From Megaustenia siamemsis (Eukaryota > Mollusca > Gastropoda > Stylommatophora > Ariophantidae), in the NCBI GenBank assembly GCA_032433765.1, contig JAVIAB010000160.1, positions 39,429,917 through 39,493,916 of the forward strand: a DNA stretch of 64,000 bases, given 5' to 3'. Within the stretch, counting starts at the first letter, position 1. Each line of letters begins with the position of its first letter. The position numbers and the translations under genes are program-made. Shown one piece after another: positions 10,998-22,159 of the stretch. Below the pieces are notes generated by a model. That model did no database searches and was not told the DNA's origin. It was given only the letters and a program-made list of their open reading frames with translations.

Positions 10998-11492
10998 AAC
11001 AGACAGAGCATGTCAATCTATTAATCAGAGACAATTTATAGTTTTGTATAAACCAGAGCATGTCAATCTATTAATCAGAGACAATTTATAGTTTTGTATA
11101 AACCAGAGCATGTCAATCTATTAATCAGAGACAATTTATAGTTTTGCATAAACCAGAGCATGCCAATCTGTTAATTAGAGACAATTTATAGTGTTGTATT
11201 AAACAGAGCATGCCAATCTGTTAATTAGAGACAATTTATAGTTTTGTATTAAACAGAGCATGCCAATATGTTAATTAGAGACAATTTATAGTTTTGTATT
11301 AAACAGAGCATGTCAATCTGTCAATCAGAGACAATTTATAGTTTTATATTAAACAGAGCATGTCAATCTGTCAATCAGAGACAATTTATAGTTTTGTATT
11401 AAACAGAGCATGTCAATCTGTCAATCAGAGACAATTTATAGTTTTATATTAAACAGAGCATGTCAATCTGTTAATCAGAGATGATTTATAGT
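10998..11492. repeat. 50-bp minisatellite, about 10 copies
   Basis: The unit contains CAGAGCATGTCAATCT, TTAATCAGAGACAATTTATA and GTTTTGTAT. The first three units carry AACCAGAG with CTATTAATC, the later ones AAACAGAG with CTGTYAATY, so there are two subfamilies in order along the array. Confidence 0.93.
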
Positions 11493-11783
11493 TTCGTATC
11501 TGCTATAGTTTTGAATTCTCGTTGCATCCTCATTTACTGCCGTTTTATAATCTCATTTGCTATAACGTTATGTCACCTTCTGCCATAGCTTTGTATCTTC
11601 AACTGCTCTAATATCTTCATTTAGTATGGTTTTGTTTCGCATTTGGTATAGTTGTGTATCATTATTTGTTTTAGTTTAGTCTTCACATTTAGTATAGTTT
11701 TGTATCCTCATTTAATATACTTTCATATCCTCATTTAGTGTAGTTTCATATCTTTTTTTATTGTAATTTTATATTATTATTTA
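11493..11783. repeat. Degenerate part of a TCCTCATTTA-type minisatellite
   Basis: Imperfect units such as TATAGTTTTGTATCCTCATT recur (11,495-11,780) and resemble the regular 23-bp array at 13,222-13,790. The LINE-A fragments between them appear to have landed inside one old array. Confidence 0.7.
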
Positions 11784-12112
11784 ATGTTGAGAGTACCATG
11801 GACATCAAAGAAGAGTAATGAAAACGTTCTGAAAGAGATCAAAGCAAAAAGAGAGCTAATTTCCAATATTAGGAAGAGGCAATCATCATTTTTTGGCCAT
11901 GTAATGAGAAGAGAACAACTGGAATATATTGTAACAGCTGGAAAAATTGAGGGACGAAGAGATAGAGGGAAACAAAGAGAAAAAATAACAGACAGCTTAA
12001 GAGAATGGCTTGGCAGAAGGTCAACAACAGAAATGATAAATAGCTGCCGAGATCGAAAATTGTGGAGAGGCATGATCATCTACGCCAGTAGGCCCGGTAC
12101 TTTATGATGATA
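11784..12112 (+). pseudogene. LINE-A 3' fragment
   Basis: It holds about 100 open codons to the natural C-terminus: LRVPWTSKKSNENVLKEIKA, FFGHVMRREQLEYIVTAG, RRDRGKQREKITDSLREWLG and LWRGMIIYASRPGT. The frame is uninterrupted over its whole length, so it is a relatively young 5'-truncated insertion. The usual GATGAT tail is very short. Confidence 0.85.
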
Positions 12113-12146
12113 TTCTTATTTAGTACAGCTTTAATACCTCATTTCT

Positions 12147-13190
12147 GGAATAACAATTGGTTGTCATAATATAAATAACCTCAGATATTCTGATGATACA
12201 GTCTTAATCGCTAAGAATAAAAATGAGTTACAAGAAGTGTTAGACATTATAATGAAGGAAAGCTAAAATAAAAGACTAAGCCTCAATAGGGTAAAAGACA
12301 GAAGTAATAGTAGCAACAAAGAAAAGGACAAAACTGCGATGCACAATAAAGATAAGTAGAAGGATTTATTTATTTATTTATTTATTTTGCGTTCGCCAGC
12401 TCTGACGAAGACCCTAGAGTTTAGGAACTGAATTTTTTTGTGTTAAAGCGTTTTTCACTGGAAGCCGTGTACACATGGGTCTCTCGCCGTACAGGCAGAT
12501 AACTTCGACTTCGGAGGTACTCATATTTTTTCCGCCGATGAGTAATTGACGTTTCAAGTCTGGCTTCGCTGGTAAGACCAGGGGTGGTTGCTGAAGAGAG
12601 AAATCTTAAATAAAAATCCAAAATGGTGCAGCCGAGATTTGACCTCACAATCTTTCAGACTCGAGACCGGCTTCTTACTTCGAGGTGAGATGCAGAATAG
12701 CCCAGGCAAAAGAAGCTTTCAAAAAGTGAGGAAGATTCTGTGCAACTCATTATTGACAATATAAAAAAGAAAAAGAGTTTAAACATATGGATGTGAATCA
12801 TGGACGATGGGAAAACAGACAAGAAAATCAGTGGAGGCTGTGGAATTGTGGTTTTACAGAAGAATGTTGCTAAGACCATGGACAGCTAAGCAGAATAATG
12901 TAGACGTTCTGAAAGAGGCTAAAGCAAAAAGACAGCTAATTTTCAATATTAGGAAGAAACAATCATCATTTGTTGGCCGTGTAATGAGAAAGGAACATTT
13001 AGAATATATTGTGACAACTGGGAAAATTTATGGACGAAGAGATAGAGGGATGCAAAGAGAAAAGATACCAGACAGCTTAGGAGAATGGCTTGGCAGAAGG
13101 CCAATAACAGAGATGATAAATAACTGTCGATATCGAAAGTTGTGGAAAGACATGATCACCTACGACACAAGTTATGGTACTTGATGATAA
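12147..13190 (+). pseudogene. LINE-A copy (RT end plus C-terminus) interrupted by SINE-2
   Basis: The first part reads INNLRYSDDTVLIAKNKNEL, the RT catalytic motif C region (YSDD in place of the usual YADD), then breaks at several stops. After a SINE-2 insertion (12,362-12,690) the LINE resumes with CRIAQAKEAF and continues through FYRRMLLRPWTAKQNNVDVL and GRVMRKEHLEYIVTTGKI to the 3' end. About 100 bp of LINE sequence present in the 37,333 copy is missing at the SINE junction. Confidence 0.8.
12362..12690 (-). mobile_element. SINE-2 inside LINE-A
   Basis: The minus-strand body shows CGAAGTCGAAGTTATCTGCC and CCAGACTTGAAACGTCAATT. Its 3' end is a (AAATA)n tail, seen as repeated TTTAT at 12,364-12,388. 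The tRNA-like head side (12,650-12,690) is degenerate. No clean duplication was found. Confidence 0.75.
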
Positions 13191-13221
13191 TGGTCTTCAC
13201 TTATTATAGTTTTGTATCCAC

Positions 13222-13790
13222 GTTAAGTTTAGCTTTATGTCCTCATTTAGAATAGTTTTATGTCCTCATTTAGAATAGTTGTGTGTCCTCATTTAGAATA
13301 GTTGTGTGTCCTCATTTAGAATAGTTGTGTGTCCTCATTTAGAATAGTTGTGTGTCCTCATTTAGAATAGTTGTGTGTCCTCATTTAGAATAGTTGTGTG
13401 TCCTCATTTAGAATAGTTGTGTGTCCTCATTTAGAATAGTTGTGTGTCCTCATTTAGAATAGTTTTATGTCCTCATTTAGAATAGTTGTATGTCCTCATT
13501 TAGAATAGTTGTGTGTCCTCATTTAGAATAGTTGTGTGTCCTCATTTAGAATAGTTTATGTCCTCATTTAGAATAGTTGTGTGTCCTCATTTAGAATAGT
13601 TTTATGTCCTCATTTAGAATAGTTGTGTGTCCTCATTTAGAATAGTTGTGTGTCCTCATTTAGAATAGTTTTAAGTCCTCATTTAGAATAGTTGTGTGTC
13701 CTCATTTAGAATAGTTGTGTGTCCTCATTTAGAATAGTTGTGTGTCCTCATTTACTACAGTTGTGTATCCTCATTTACTTTAGTTTTATA
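13222..13790. repeat. 23-bp minisatellite, about 23 copies
   Basis: The unit is GTTGTGTGTCCTCATTTAGA plus ATA. A shorter TTTTATG variant recurs at intervals and probably marks a higher-order period. Degenerate relatives lie at 11,493-11,783. Confidence 0.93.
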
Positions 13791-14089
13791 ACCTCTGTTA
13801 TTTTCCCTCCCTTTTGCTGCGGTTTTAGCGTCATGATTAGATGGCATGTTAGAGGTTTACTATTCTGTAGTGTGACTCTTAGTTTTGTTCATTGTTATTT
13901 CTGCTTTGTAAATAATACATCGTTTTCAATGTCTGCCATTTCCCTTTTCTGTTAATTCCTAGCGATAATGCTATTGGTAATGGCAACATGTTAGTTGGGA
14001 TTGCATTATTTTAGATTTATTACCATTCAACGGAGGAAATAGGCCACGTTCTGGAGAAAAAACTGACAACATCATGTATAATTTGTAAA

Positions 14090-16123
14090 CTGTCATGGAC
14101 AAAGCCGCCCCGTTCACTGCCGGGGCCCGAAAGGGGAGTAAAGAGTTGTAGCGCTGTTCCCTACCAGGAATGTTTGTAAGAGGCGACTAAGGAGTGTGGG
14201 GCATGAGACTGGCTATCCTTTACTGTAAAAAAAATAATAATAAGCCGCCAAAACGTCAGAAACAAGGACAAGTCAAAGAATAGAAAAAAAAAAGTCAATC
14301 CGCCATCCAGGAAAGATAAGGGCCCTCTGACTAAGAGATCTTTGGCGCAATCTGGCGAAAGTCGCAAGGAGTCTTTTGTCTACCAGGAAATCCTCCAGAA
14401 TTGGCACCTGGAATGTACGTACTCTAAATGAACAAGGAATAGATGCACAAGTAGCAGCGGAAATGACAAGCTATAAAATATATATTCTAGGAATGTACGA
14501 AACAAGACGGTTAAGAACAGAAAAAAAAACAGTAGAGATGATTTTATCATCAGGATACCATGAACTTTAAGCACAACATGGTGAAGGGATAGCTATAATG
14601 TTATCAAGGGAAGCACAGAAAACACTGATAGAATGGGAAGCAGTAGGGCCAAGACTAATAAGTGCAACATTTAAAACAAACAAACAAAAAATAAAAATAC
14701 ACATTATCTAATGCTATGCATCAACCAATGATAAGAAAGATTTAGTTAAAGATGAATTTTATAAACAGTTACAATGTCAGATGGATGGAAGACGAGCCAA
14801 AGATATTATAATCTTGATGGGAGATCTAAACACAAAAGTAGGATCAGACAACAGAGGCTTCGAAGAGATTATGGGAAAACATAGACTTGGAGAAATGAAT
14901 GAAAATGGAGATATTCGTGAATTTCTGTGCTCTTAATAAAATGCGTTGGGAGGAACAATATTCCAACATAAAAGAATACATAAAGCTACATAGGTGTCAC
15001 CAGATCATAGAACAGAGAATCAACTTGACTACATATGTCTTAATAATAAGTTTAAATCATCCTTACATGATGTAAAAGTTTATAGAGTAGCAGATGTGGC
15101 TTCAAATCATCATCTTCTGTTAGGCAAATTCAAACTTAAACTGAAAAGATATACAACACATAAAGGTAAACATTATTTCAATGTAAGTTTTCTTAAAGAC
15201 CAATTATTAAAGATAAACTTGCAGTCACAGTATCAAAAAAACACCAAGTCCTCCAACAACTAGAAAATACAATAAATATAGAAGATAATTGGAAACAGGT
15301 AAACGATATATGGAAGGAGACATGTGAAGAAACCCTGATGAAAAGAGAACGCCAGAATAAGGCATGGATGACAGCAGAGACCCTGGACAAAATTAAGGAA
15401 AGAAAGTCTAAGAAAGCTGACATAAATAAAAGCAAAACTAGAAGTACTAGAGCCAAGACACAGGAAACTTATACAGAGGTGAACAAAGAAGTGCGAAGAT
15501 GCATTAAAAGGGATAAGAGGAAATATATAGATGAACTAGCTAAAGAGGCAGAGCAAGCGACGCATAAGGAAAAATGAAAGAACTGTACAACAGCGCAAAG
15601 AAATTAAACGGAACATACAAACATATCAATTTCCTTATTAAAGATAAGAAAGGAAATCTGCTTAGTAATATAAGGGAACAAATGAAGAGATTGAAGGAGC
15701 ACTTTGAAGAACTATAGAACAGACCCGGCCCAAATAACGGGAGCCGCGATAGCTCAGTGGTTAGTGAACTGGACTACAAAGGACAGGGGGTAGGGTTCGC
15801 TCCCAACCGACGGCTTCCGGGTTCACCCAGCCTTAAATGGGTACCGGATTTTTTTTCTGGGAAAGTAAAGCAGCACGGGCGTAATACCGACCACATTACC
15901 CCCCCCCCCCCCCAAAAAAAAAAAATAATAATAATGTGCTGAAGGTCTGTAAAATATAGGGTCATTAACACCATATTTCCCTATACGGCACTTGGCGTGA
16001 TGGGGTACTTTACTTACTTTACGGCCCAAATAACCCTCCAGATATTCTATCAGCAGAGGAAGAGTTACACGTTAACTGTGGAAAACCAAGCAAGGAAGAA
16101 ATTTTGAAAGTAATCAAGCTATT
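14090..16123 (+). pseudogene. LINE-B 5' half: 5' UTR, AP-type endonuclease and linker
   Basis: From about 14,376 the frame reads RIGTWNVRTLNEQGIDAQ, the start of an APE-type endonuclease. Then, across stops and frameshifts, come GMYETRRLRTEKKT, CYASTNDKKDLVKDEFY, IILMGDLNTKVGSDNRGF, EEIMGKHRLGEMNENG and SPDHRTENQLDYICLNN. Near the catalytic His the copy has ASNHHLLLGKFKLKLK, where an Asp is usual before HH, so that residue looks changed. A Lys/Arg-rich linker follows (15,338-15,577). The copy is interrupted by SINE-1 (15,739-16,021) and cut at 16,123, resuming at 19,865. The GC-rich segment at 14,095-14,370 is its 5' UTR, and a second piece of it lies at 38,595. Confidence 0.85.
15739..16021 (+). 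mobile_element. SINE-1, full length with perfect 13-bp duplication
   Basis: The element reads GGGAGCCGCGATAGCTCAGT (box A region), GGTAGGGTTCGCTCCCAACC (box B region), the AATGGGTACCGGATTTTTTT block and the GATGGGGTACTTTACTTACT end. CGGCCCAAATAAC flanks it at 15,726-15,738 and 16,022-16,034, so LINE-B coding is restored when it is removed. A homopolymer C run (about 15,899-15,913) followed by A is peculiar to this copy. Confidence 0.95.
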
Positions 16124-16212
16124 GTAATGTAAATGCAAATAAAGGTATGTAAAATTATATAAACAAAAGAATAGGAATGGCAAAGTGTAATTTTATTGCC
16201 ATGAAATATATA

Positions 16213-16982
16213 CTATAGTCCGTTCATAAATTCATAACCACACTTGAATTAGCTTTACGTGATAACCGTTTGTTATTTTGCTTTCAACTTTTGCATGTAA
16301 TCTTATAATATTGATGTCGTTATAGAAATATTTTTTGCTCTGAGAAATTTGATCTAGTTTAAAAGTTTTCTTCTTTAGGCTATATTAAATTCACCCTGTT
16401 CGAATTTGACACCATTTTAGGATATATACATTAATTTGGTGCGGTCGTTCACGTAAAATAGTTTGGCTATTGCAGAAACACTAAGTTCAGGAAAATCCCG
16501 TGCACAAACTGAATTGTTATTGAACGACATGACGCACCACGGCCTGGGCATTAATTACCGAAGGGAAGGCGTATCTTTATTAATTTTGTGAAGACTCAGT
16601 AGACAATTTGTTGACTTTAAATACCAACATTTATATCTAAATTACAATGAGTTTGAAATGCAAATTTATAACTATGCAAAAGGTTACTGTTTTACTATAT
16701 CAGCACTTCCTTAGGGAATTCAAGATGGGACAAAGTGCCTACTGCATCAAATACAAAAGAGCAAATTAGGACATGGCTTGCGAATGAAAATGTCAAATTT
16801 GACGACACATATTTAAAACCCGAATTGTTACAACTTGTGAAGAATACGAATAAGAAAAAGGTGTACCATGTTGACAAAATCATTGAGAAATACTGCCACA
16901 CTAATTGTAACCAATTGAATTCATGTTTGCAAATACACATAACGAACAACACCCACAATTAAGCACTATGTAGATACGCTTC
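16213..16982 (+). pseudogene. Decayed long-spacer Tc1/mariner-group element (internal deletion)
   Basis: It starts with TATAGTCCGTTCATAAATTC at about 16,214, the same terminus type as the neighbour at 16,985. It keeps a start region (MSLKCKF near 16,647) and then jumps to the spacer part of the catalytic core: TKEQIRTWLANENVKFDDTY, LKPELLQLVKN, VDKIIEKY. Everything between, including the DETW and DNASYH motifs, is deleted, and no right terminus is seen before the next element. It is a non-autonomous relic of the same family. Confidence 0.75.
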
Positions 16983-17479
16983 TATAGTCCGTTCAGATTC
17001 GTTTGCCTAGACATTAATTTATTTTTTTCAAAAACTTATTGTTCATTTGCATTGATCTTTTGAAGTTAGGTTTAGAATACTAATGTCGCTATAAAAATAT
17101 TTTTTTATCAAAGAAATGTGATCCAGTTTCAAAGATGCCTTATTTAACCTATATTTAAAAAAAGTTAATCGATATTATAAACACCGGCGGGATTATGTAG
17201 ATGCTTACATCTCACAGCTGATTCTTTAACATATAGGCATGACCTTCACGGCTGAATGCGCACCGTCCTAAAATAGTATGTTTCCACTATAAATTTTTAT
17301 AAAGAAATGTTACATATGAAATTTCCCGTTTAGCACAAAATGACATTTTAGCCGAAACCGGAAATTATGTGACGTCAAAATCACGGCCGTAGACTCGAGT
17401 TAGAGTCATAATTCAGAGGCAAATCTCAATATTTACAGAAAGGAGGCGGCACTATCCATATTATCTTCTGCAAGTCTAT

Positions 17480-18763
17480 GTGAGAATGAATATAAAGGCA
17501 AAATATTTTACTGAGCATAACATTGCTATAAAGATTTATCAATACTTCTGCAGAGAGCGTAAAAAGGGACATCTTTATTGTTCTTTATCAAACCCTGAGA
17601 AGAGAACAATGCATATTTTAGGTTTGTGTAAACGTTCATTTGATCGAATAGTTAAAGGAAGCGGATATTTATTGCCAACAAATGCAAGAAAGCAAGGAAG
17701 GAAAGAAACGTTAGACAGTTTTGATAAGGACCTAGTAAAAAGATAAATCTGTCGAATGTTTGATATAAACGAAGAAGTGACACTTAGAAAGTTGAAGCTT
17801 TGGCTGAAAACTAACAACGACATTGAAATATCAAAAACTTCATTATGGAAAATATTAAGAAGTGCAGGCTTCACCTTTAGAAAGTATGCTGGTGGAAAAA
17901 ACATTATTTGTGAGAAGCCACATCTAGTAGCTCTTAGAAGCAAGTATTTACGTGAAGTGAAGGAAATGCGCGAAAATGATTATGATATTGTTTATTTAGA
18001 TGAAACTTGGATCAACGCTCATCATACAAATGAAAAGGAATGGCAGTTAGCAGATGGAAGTATTAAAAGATCAGTACCAAGCAGTAAAGGACAACGTTTG
18101 ATAGTTGCACATGCAGGTAGCAGACATAATGGGTTGTTGCAGAATGCTCATCTCGTTTTCATTTCAAAATCCATAGACAATAGAGACTACCACTCCGAAA
18201 TGAATGGGCACATATTTAAAGACTGGATCGAGAAAAGTATCCTTCCAATATTAGATCGACCTTCTTGTCTGATAATGGACAATGCTTCATACCATAACGT
18301 AGTTAACGTAGAAGATAGAATCCCAACATCATCAAGTACAAAAGATGCAATCAAAACGTGGCTCATAAAAGAACACATACAAGTTAACGACAGCTACTTG
18401 AAACCCGAATTGCTTAGCCTTGTAAAACAGACACAACGTACAAAGATATTTAAAATAGACAAGTTAATTCAAGAACATGGCCATAGATGTTTGAGACTAC
18501 CTCCATATCATGCACACTTAAATCCTATAGAACTAGTTTGGGCAAAAGTTAAAGGACACGTAGCATATACAAATAAAACTTTCAAATTATGCGATGTTGA
18601 GACACTTACAAATCAGGCTCTATCAAATATAAATAAAGACTACTGGGTAAAATGTGAGGATCATGTGTTACGACAAGAAGAGGAATATTGGAAAAAGGAT
18701 GGTTTGTTGTTTGTTCAGCCGAAAGCAGTAATCGACCTATTTGACTCGTCTGATTCTGAATGA
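17480..18763 (+). pseudogene. DDE transposase, 428 codons, one premature stop
   Basis: This is a cut-and-paste transposase of the IS630-Tc1-mariner group. The reading frame is continuous from ATG 17,480 to TGA 18,763 except for a single TAA at 17,744-17,746 (codon 89), where the sister copy has Glu. Residues 1-140 hold the N-terminal DNA-binding region (IAIKIYQYFCRERKKG, LRKLKLWLKTNNDIEISKTS). The catalytic acids are D174 in YLDETWINAHHT, D267 in LIMDNASYHN and E351 in LPPYHAHLNPIELVWAK. The second D and the E are separated by 83 residues, far more than the 34 of classic Tc1. This long spacer recalls the lineage described as Sailor (DD82E), a placement I make from memory. A single nonsense change may be its only lesion; the open frame from 17,756 is 335 codons. 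The C-terminus ends in an acidic DLFDSSDSE tail, shared with copy 2. Confidence 0.9.
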
Positions 18764-18867
18764 TCATTACTCTGATTAAGTCTACAGATAAATAGTTTGA
18801 TTTGCAAAATTTCCTAGTTGATTTGTTAAACAGTTTATTGTTCAAGACCACCCAAGCAATCAAAAAT

Positions 18868-19085
18868 ATGTTATAAGCAAACCAACAACCATTACTTTGA
18901 ATGGAAGCCTGCTTGAGTCAGTACAGAAGTTCAGCTATCTTGGATCCACTATTACAGCCACACTTTCCTTAGATGAGGAACTAAATGTACGTATTTGAAA
19001 GGCAGCGACAACATTTGGGAAACTCACACCAAGAGCATGGAACTATATCAAATTGACTCTACGAACAAAAGTTCTATATATAATT
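18868..19085 (+). pseudogene. LINE-F reverse transcriptase fragment inside the transposon
   Basis: It reads ITLNGSLLESVQKFSYLGST then ITATLSLDEELNVRI, stop, KAATTFGKLTPRAWN. This is the thumb-region YLGS.I motif and KA...F..L..R.W segment of many non-LTR RTs. It differs from LINE-A to LINE-D and has one stop. The junctions inside the transposon 3' UTR are not resolved. Confidence 0.7.
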
Positions 19086-19375
19086 TAAAATTTGTATACT
19101 TGCCACCCAGTAAAATTTTATGGACACGCCTATGGGTCATCGTTGCACTAGATTACTGTAAAACATTTTGATTAGGGTCAAAATAATAGTTACATGGGCA
19201 AAGATCAAAGGAATTCGCCGCTTTAAGAAAACCGTTATAGCTAGACATCGAGTAACACATATGTTCTCGTGACATGGACATTTTAACACCGTATGCCAAA
19301 AATCATGTGAAATCATCAAGAACTTTTTGAATTATAAATCATAACATCTCGGCAAACGATTCTGAACGGACTATA

Positions 19376-19864
19376 AGATCAAATCAAATAACTTCAGGGC
19401 TAAAACTAAGAATAACAAAATTTTATATCTTCTAAAGACTCCTGTGTGTTGCAGAAACATGGATATTAGACAAGAAAACAGAACAGAAAATTGAAGCCTT
19501 TGAAATGTGGATTTATAGAACAATAGGCAGAATTGGATGGAAAGAAAAGAAAACAAACGATGAAGTCTTAAAACAACTAAAAATTAAAAGAGAACTACTA
19601 AACTCAATTCAGACAAGAAAAATGAGATTTTTGGGGCATGTTAAAAGACACAGCAGCCTACTAAAAGTAATCTTGGAAGGGAAATTACAAGGTAAAAGAG
19701 GAGAGGCAGATCAATAACAACATAGACAGGCAACATAAAAAAATGGACAAGTCACCCTATGATAGCCTGCACCATCAAAACAAGAGACAGAACGGAATGG
19801 CGCTCCATGGTAGCCAACCTTCGATGTGGAGAAGGCAAGCAATGAATGAATGAATGAATCAATC
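19376..19864 (+). pseudogene. LINE-B 3' fragment inserted into another LINE-B copy
   Basis: It reads through RIGWKEKKTNDEVLKQLKIK, MRFLGHVKRHSSLLKVILEG and KLQGKRG to the 3' end, with a tail of AATG/AATC tetramers. The host LINE sequence TAATCAAGCTATT (16,111-16,123) reappears as CAATCAAACTATT (19,864-19,876) after it, so the whole 16,124-19,864 block is best read as one LINE insertion that later received the two transposons. The 5' boundary is blurred by those insertions. Confidence 0.75.
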
Positions 19865-20063
19865 AATCAAACTATTAAAACATGGTAAAGTCACATGACC
19901 AGATAAAATTCCTTCAGAAGCTATTATAGATATTAACACTTATATCAAGATGATACATAATCTATTAGATAAAATTTTGGAAAAGTGAAGATATATCTAA
20001 AGACTTGAAAGAAGGTTATGTGTTCTTACTACCAAAGACAAACAAGTTACACCGATACCATTT
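19865..20063 (+). pseudogene. LINE-B continuation: N-terminal reverse transcriptase
   Basis: The frame IKLLKHGKVT, stop, PDKIPSEAIIDI and IKMIHNLLDKILEK corresponds to the start of the RT domain that should follow SKEEILKVIKLL at 16,123. Host similarity stops near LPKTNKL (20,050), so the rest of the RT is missing. Confidence 0.75.
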
Positions 20064-20255
20064 CTAAGTTCTGTTTTGTTCTGCGTTTCTCCAAATTTCA
20101 CCTACAAGAAATGCTGCACTAATCACTGATTATTATTTTACTGTGAACAATCTGGTCAACTTACTGTAGTATAAGTATCGTAAGGTTTTACGCTTATAAC
20201 AATTCAAGGATATAGCAATAATTAAAATACTGTCAGTTTTGTCAATATACTACAC

Positions 20256-20703
20256 AAAAAAAGAGTTCTTAAATGTTACGTAGACCCAGTCTTAACATAC
20301 GGATGCGAGTCATGGACAATAGGACAACAGACAAGAAAATCACTGGAGTCTGTACAATGTGGTTTTACAGAAGAATGTTGAGAATACCATGGACAGCTAA
20401 GAAGAGTAATGAAGAGGTTTTGAGAGAGGTCAAAGCAAAAAGAGAGCTAATTTCCAATGTTAGGAAGAGACAATCATCATTTTTTGGCCATGTAATGAGA
20501 AGAGAACAACTTGAATATATTGTAACAACTGGAAAAATTGAGGGACGAAGAGATAGAGGGAAACAAAGAGAAAAAATAACAGACAGCTTAAGAGAATGGC
20601 TTGGCAGAAGGTCAGCAACAGAAATGATAAATAGCTGCCGAGATCGAAAGTTGTGGAGAGACATGATCACCTACACCAGTAGGCCCGCTACTTGATGATG
20701 ATG
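20256..20703 (+). pseudogene. LINE-A 3' fragment, nearly open
   Basis: It begins at KRVLKCYVDPVLTYGCESWT and then, after a frame change at SVQCGFTE, runs open as FYRRMLRIPWTAKKSNEEVL, FFGHVMRREQLEYIVTTG, LREWLGRRSATEMIN and LWRDMITYTSRPAT. The tail is GATGATGATG. This copy is one of the least damaged C-termini in the window and serves as a local reference. Confidence 0.87.
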
Positions 20704-20977
20704 ACTGCACAATGTGTATGTGAGAAAAACTATATATTTATATATATTCAATACTAGACTGGTGTTGGTCCCGGAACCAAACCATGACTTTTTAGTCCAT
20801 CATTGAAGCGTGACGGTGGTCCAACCAAGGAGGTTCTTTCTGTGACAACACAATACCATGTAGAAATGCTGTAGGCCTACAGTAGTCTACAGTACAATAT
20901 TTTATCATCATTCATATATTTGGTGGCAATTTCCATTTAAAAAGAGCATTATTAAAGACTAGCACAACATTAAGATA

Positions 20978-21312
20978 CAGTAATCCCTCAGTTATCGCGG
21001 TTTATAGGGACCAGAACCGGCCGTGATAAGTGAAGAACCGCGAGAAGTGTCATCCTCTCATTTTTAACATACGTACATTTTTTTGTGTATGTATAATATC
21101 AATAAATGTATATGAAACCATATAATTGCATATGTTATCATTAGAACATTAAAGAATAGCTTCAAACATGTAAATAAAATATTAATAGTATAAATAACAT
21201 ACATAAAATAATGTGTTTTTTTTTATAATAATTCCTCAATTTTGAATTTTTGAACAATCATGTATGTACTGAGGCCGCGATAAATGAACCGCGAAATAGC
21301 GAGGGATGACTG
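20978..21312. mobile_element. Pogo/Tigger-like MITE
   Basis: The 335-bp element has inverted ends: CAGTAATCCCTCAGTTATCG at left, and the reverse complement of GAACCGCGAAATAGCGAGGG plus ATGACTG at right. This kind of terminus (CAGTNATCCCTCGC...CGCGGTT) is known from pogo-superfamily elements. The flanks share ATA (20,975-20,977 and 21,313-21,315), one base more than the expected TA. The interior is AT-rich and non-coding. Confidence 0.75.
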
Positions 21313-21315
21313 ATA

Positions 21316-22159
21316 TATCTTTCCCAGTTCAGCTAAGGGGGGACAACTGTCCCTGGGGGCAGCATATGTGGGGAGGGGTTTGCGACAAATTAATGTTATA
21401 TAATTATAGAAAAGTTGGAATTTTTATAGAAATTTTGAAGCTTGTAGAGTTCGATCCAGTCATGTGGGTCCACCTTTTGTATGTACAATAGAGTCAAAGG
21501 TCAACCATGTACCTTTCACCAGAAATACAAAAATGTTTGGACTTCCGTTTCCAAGATGGTGGATCTAGTTCACGTTCTCTCCATCGCTACAGAAATTGCA
21601 TTTGGGGTCTGATTAATTTCAGTTCTCCATTGCAGTTTTGTGCGTTAAAGTCAAAATGATGTTCTACTTAACACATCTGCGCCGATGAAGCGGAGTTGTA
21701 CGCACGGCAATATTCCTTTTTGACAAATCAAGTGTTGTGAATGCGACCTTCCACCAAGCTAGACAGTATCTGCGCTTTACGTCACATTGAGTGGTGTTGA
21801 TGACTGTTGTTGGAATTGCTTGTCGCAAGTTATTTACATGTTACACTCATTAATATGAACTGCTTCGTCAAGTCAGCCGCAGTTTTATCGCTTTTTGGGA
21901 ATTTGCACCGTGTTTCGTTCACTGTAGGCTGCATTCACTGGGTAATCAGGAATATATAGGCGCTGCCATTGTTGTGTGCGTTACGTCATCATAATGGCCC
22001 ATCGTATATCCCAAGACCGGCCATACACTAATCCTACGGTCTGTTGTTTGATGTGCGACAGGGATAATCTGGCGACTAACTGTGTTTTATATGTTCTGAT
22101 TTGGAGTCAAAAATGATGTCTTAATATCATCAAGCGTTATACATTTTTAAAAATATGAC
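21316..22159. other. Unassigned sequence
   Basis: No tandem repeat, transposon terminus or convincing coding frame is seen. The segment is less AT-rich than its surroundings. Confidence 0.4.

Larger units (their letters stand above)
16985..19373 (+). mobile_element. Tc1/mariner-group transposon, long-spacer (about DD83E) type, copy 1
   Basis: Terminal inverted repeats of about 30 bp (TAGTCCGTTCAGATTCGTTT at left, and the reverse complement of GATTCTGAACGGACTA at right) are flanked by TA at 16,983-16,984 and 19,374-19,375. The 2,389-bp element contains one transposase reading frame (17,480-18,763). Its 3' region has a LINE fragment (18,868-19,085) and a segment shared with the element at 27,287 (GAATTCGCCGCTTTAAGAAA near 19,210). 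Confidence 0.92.
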
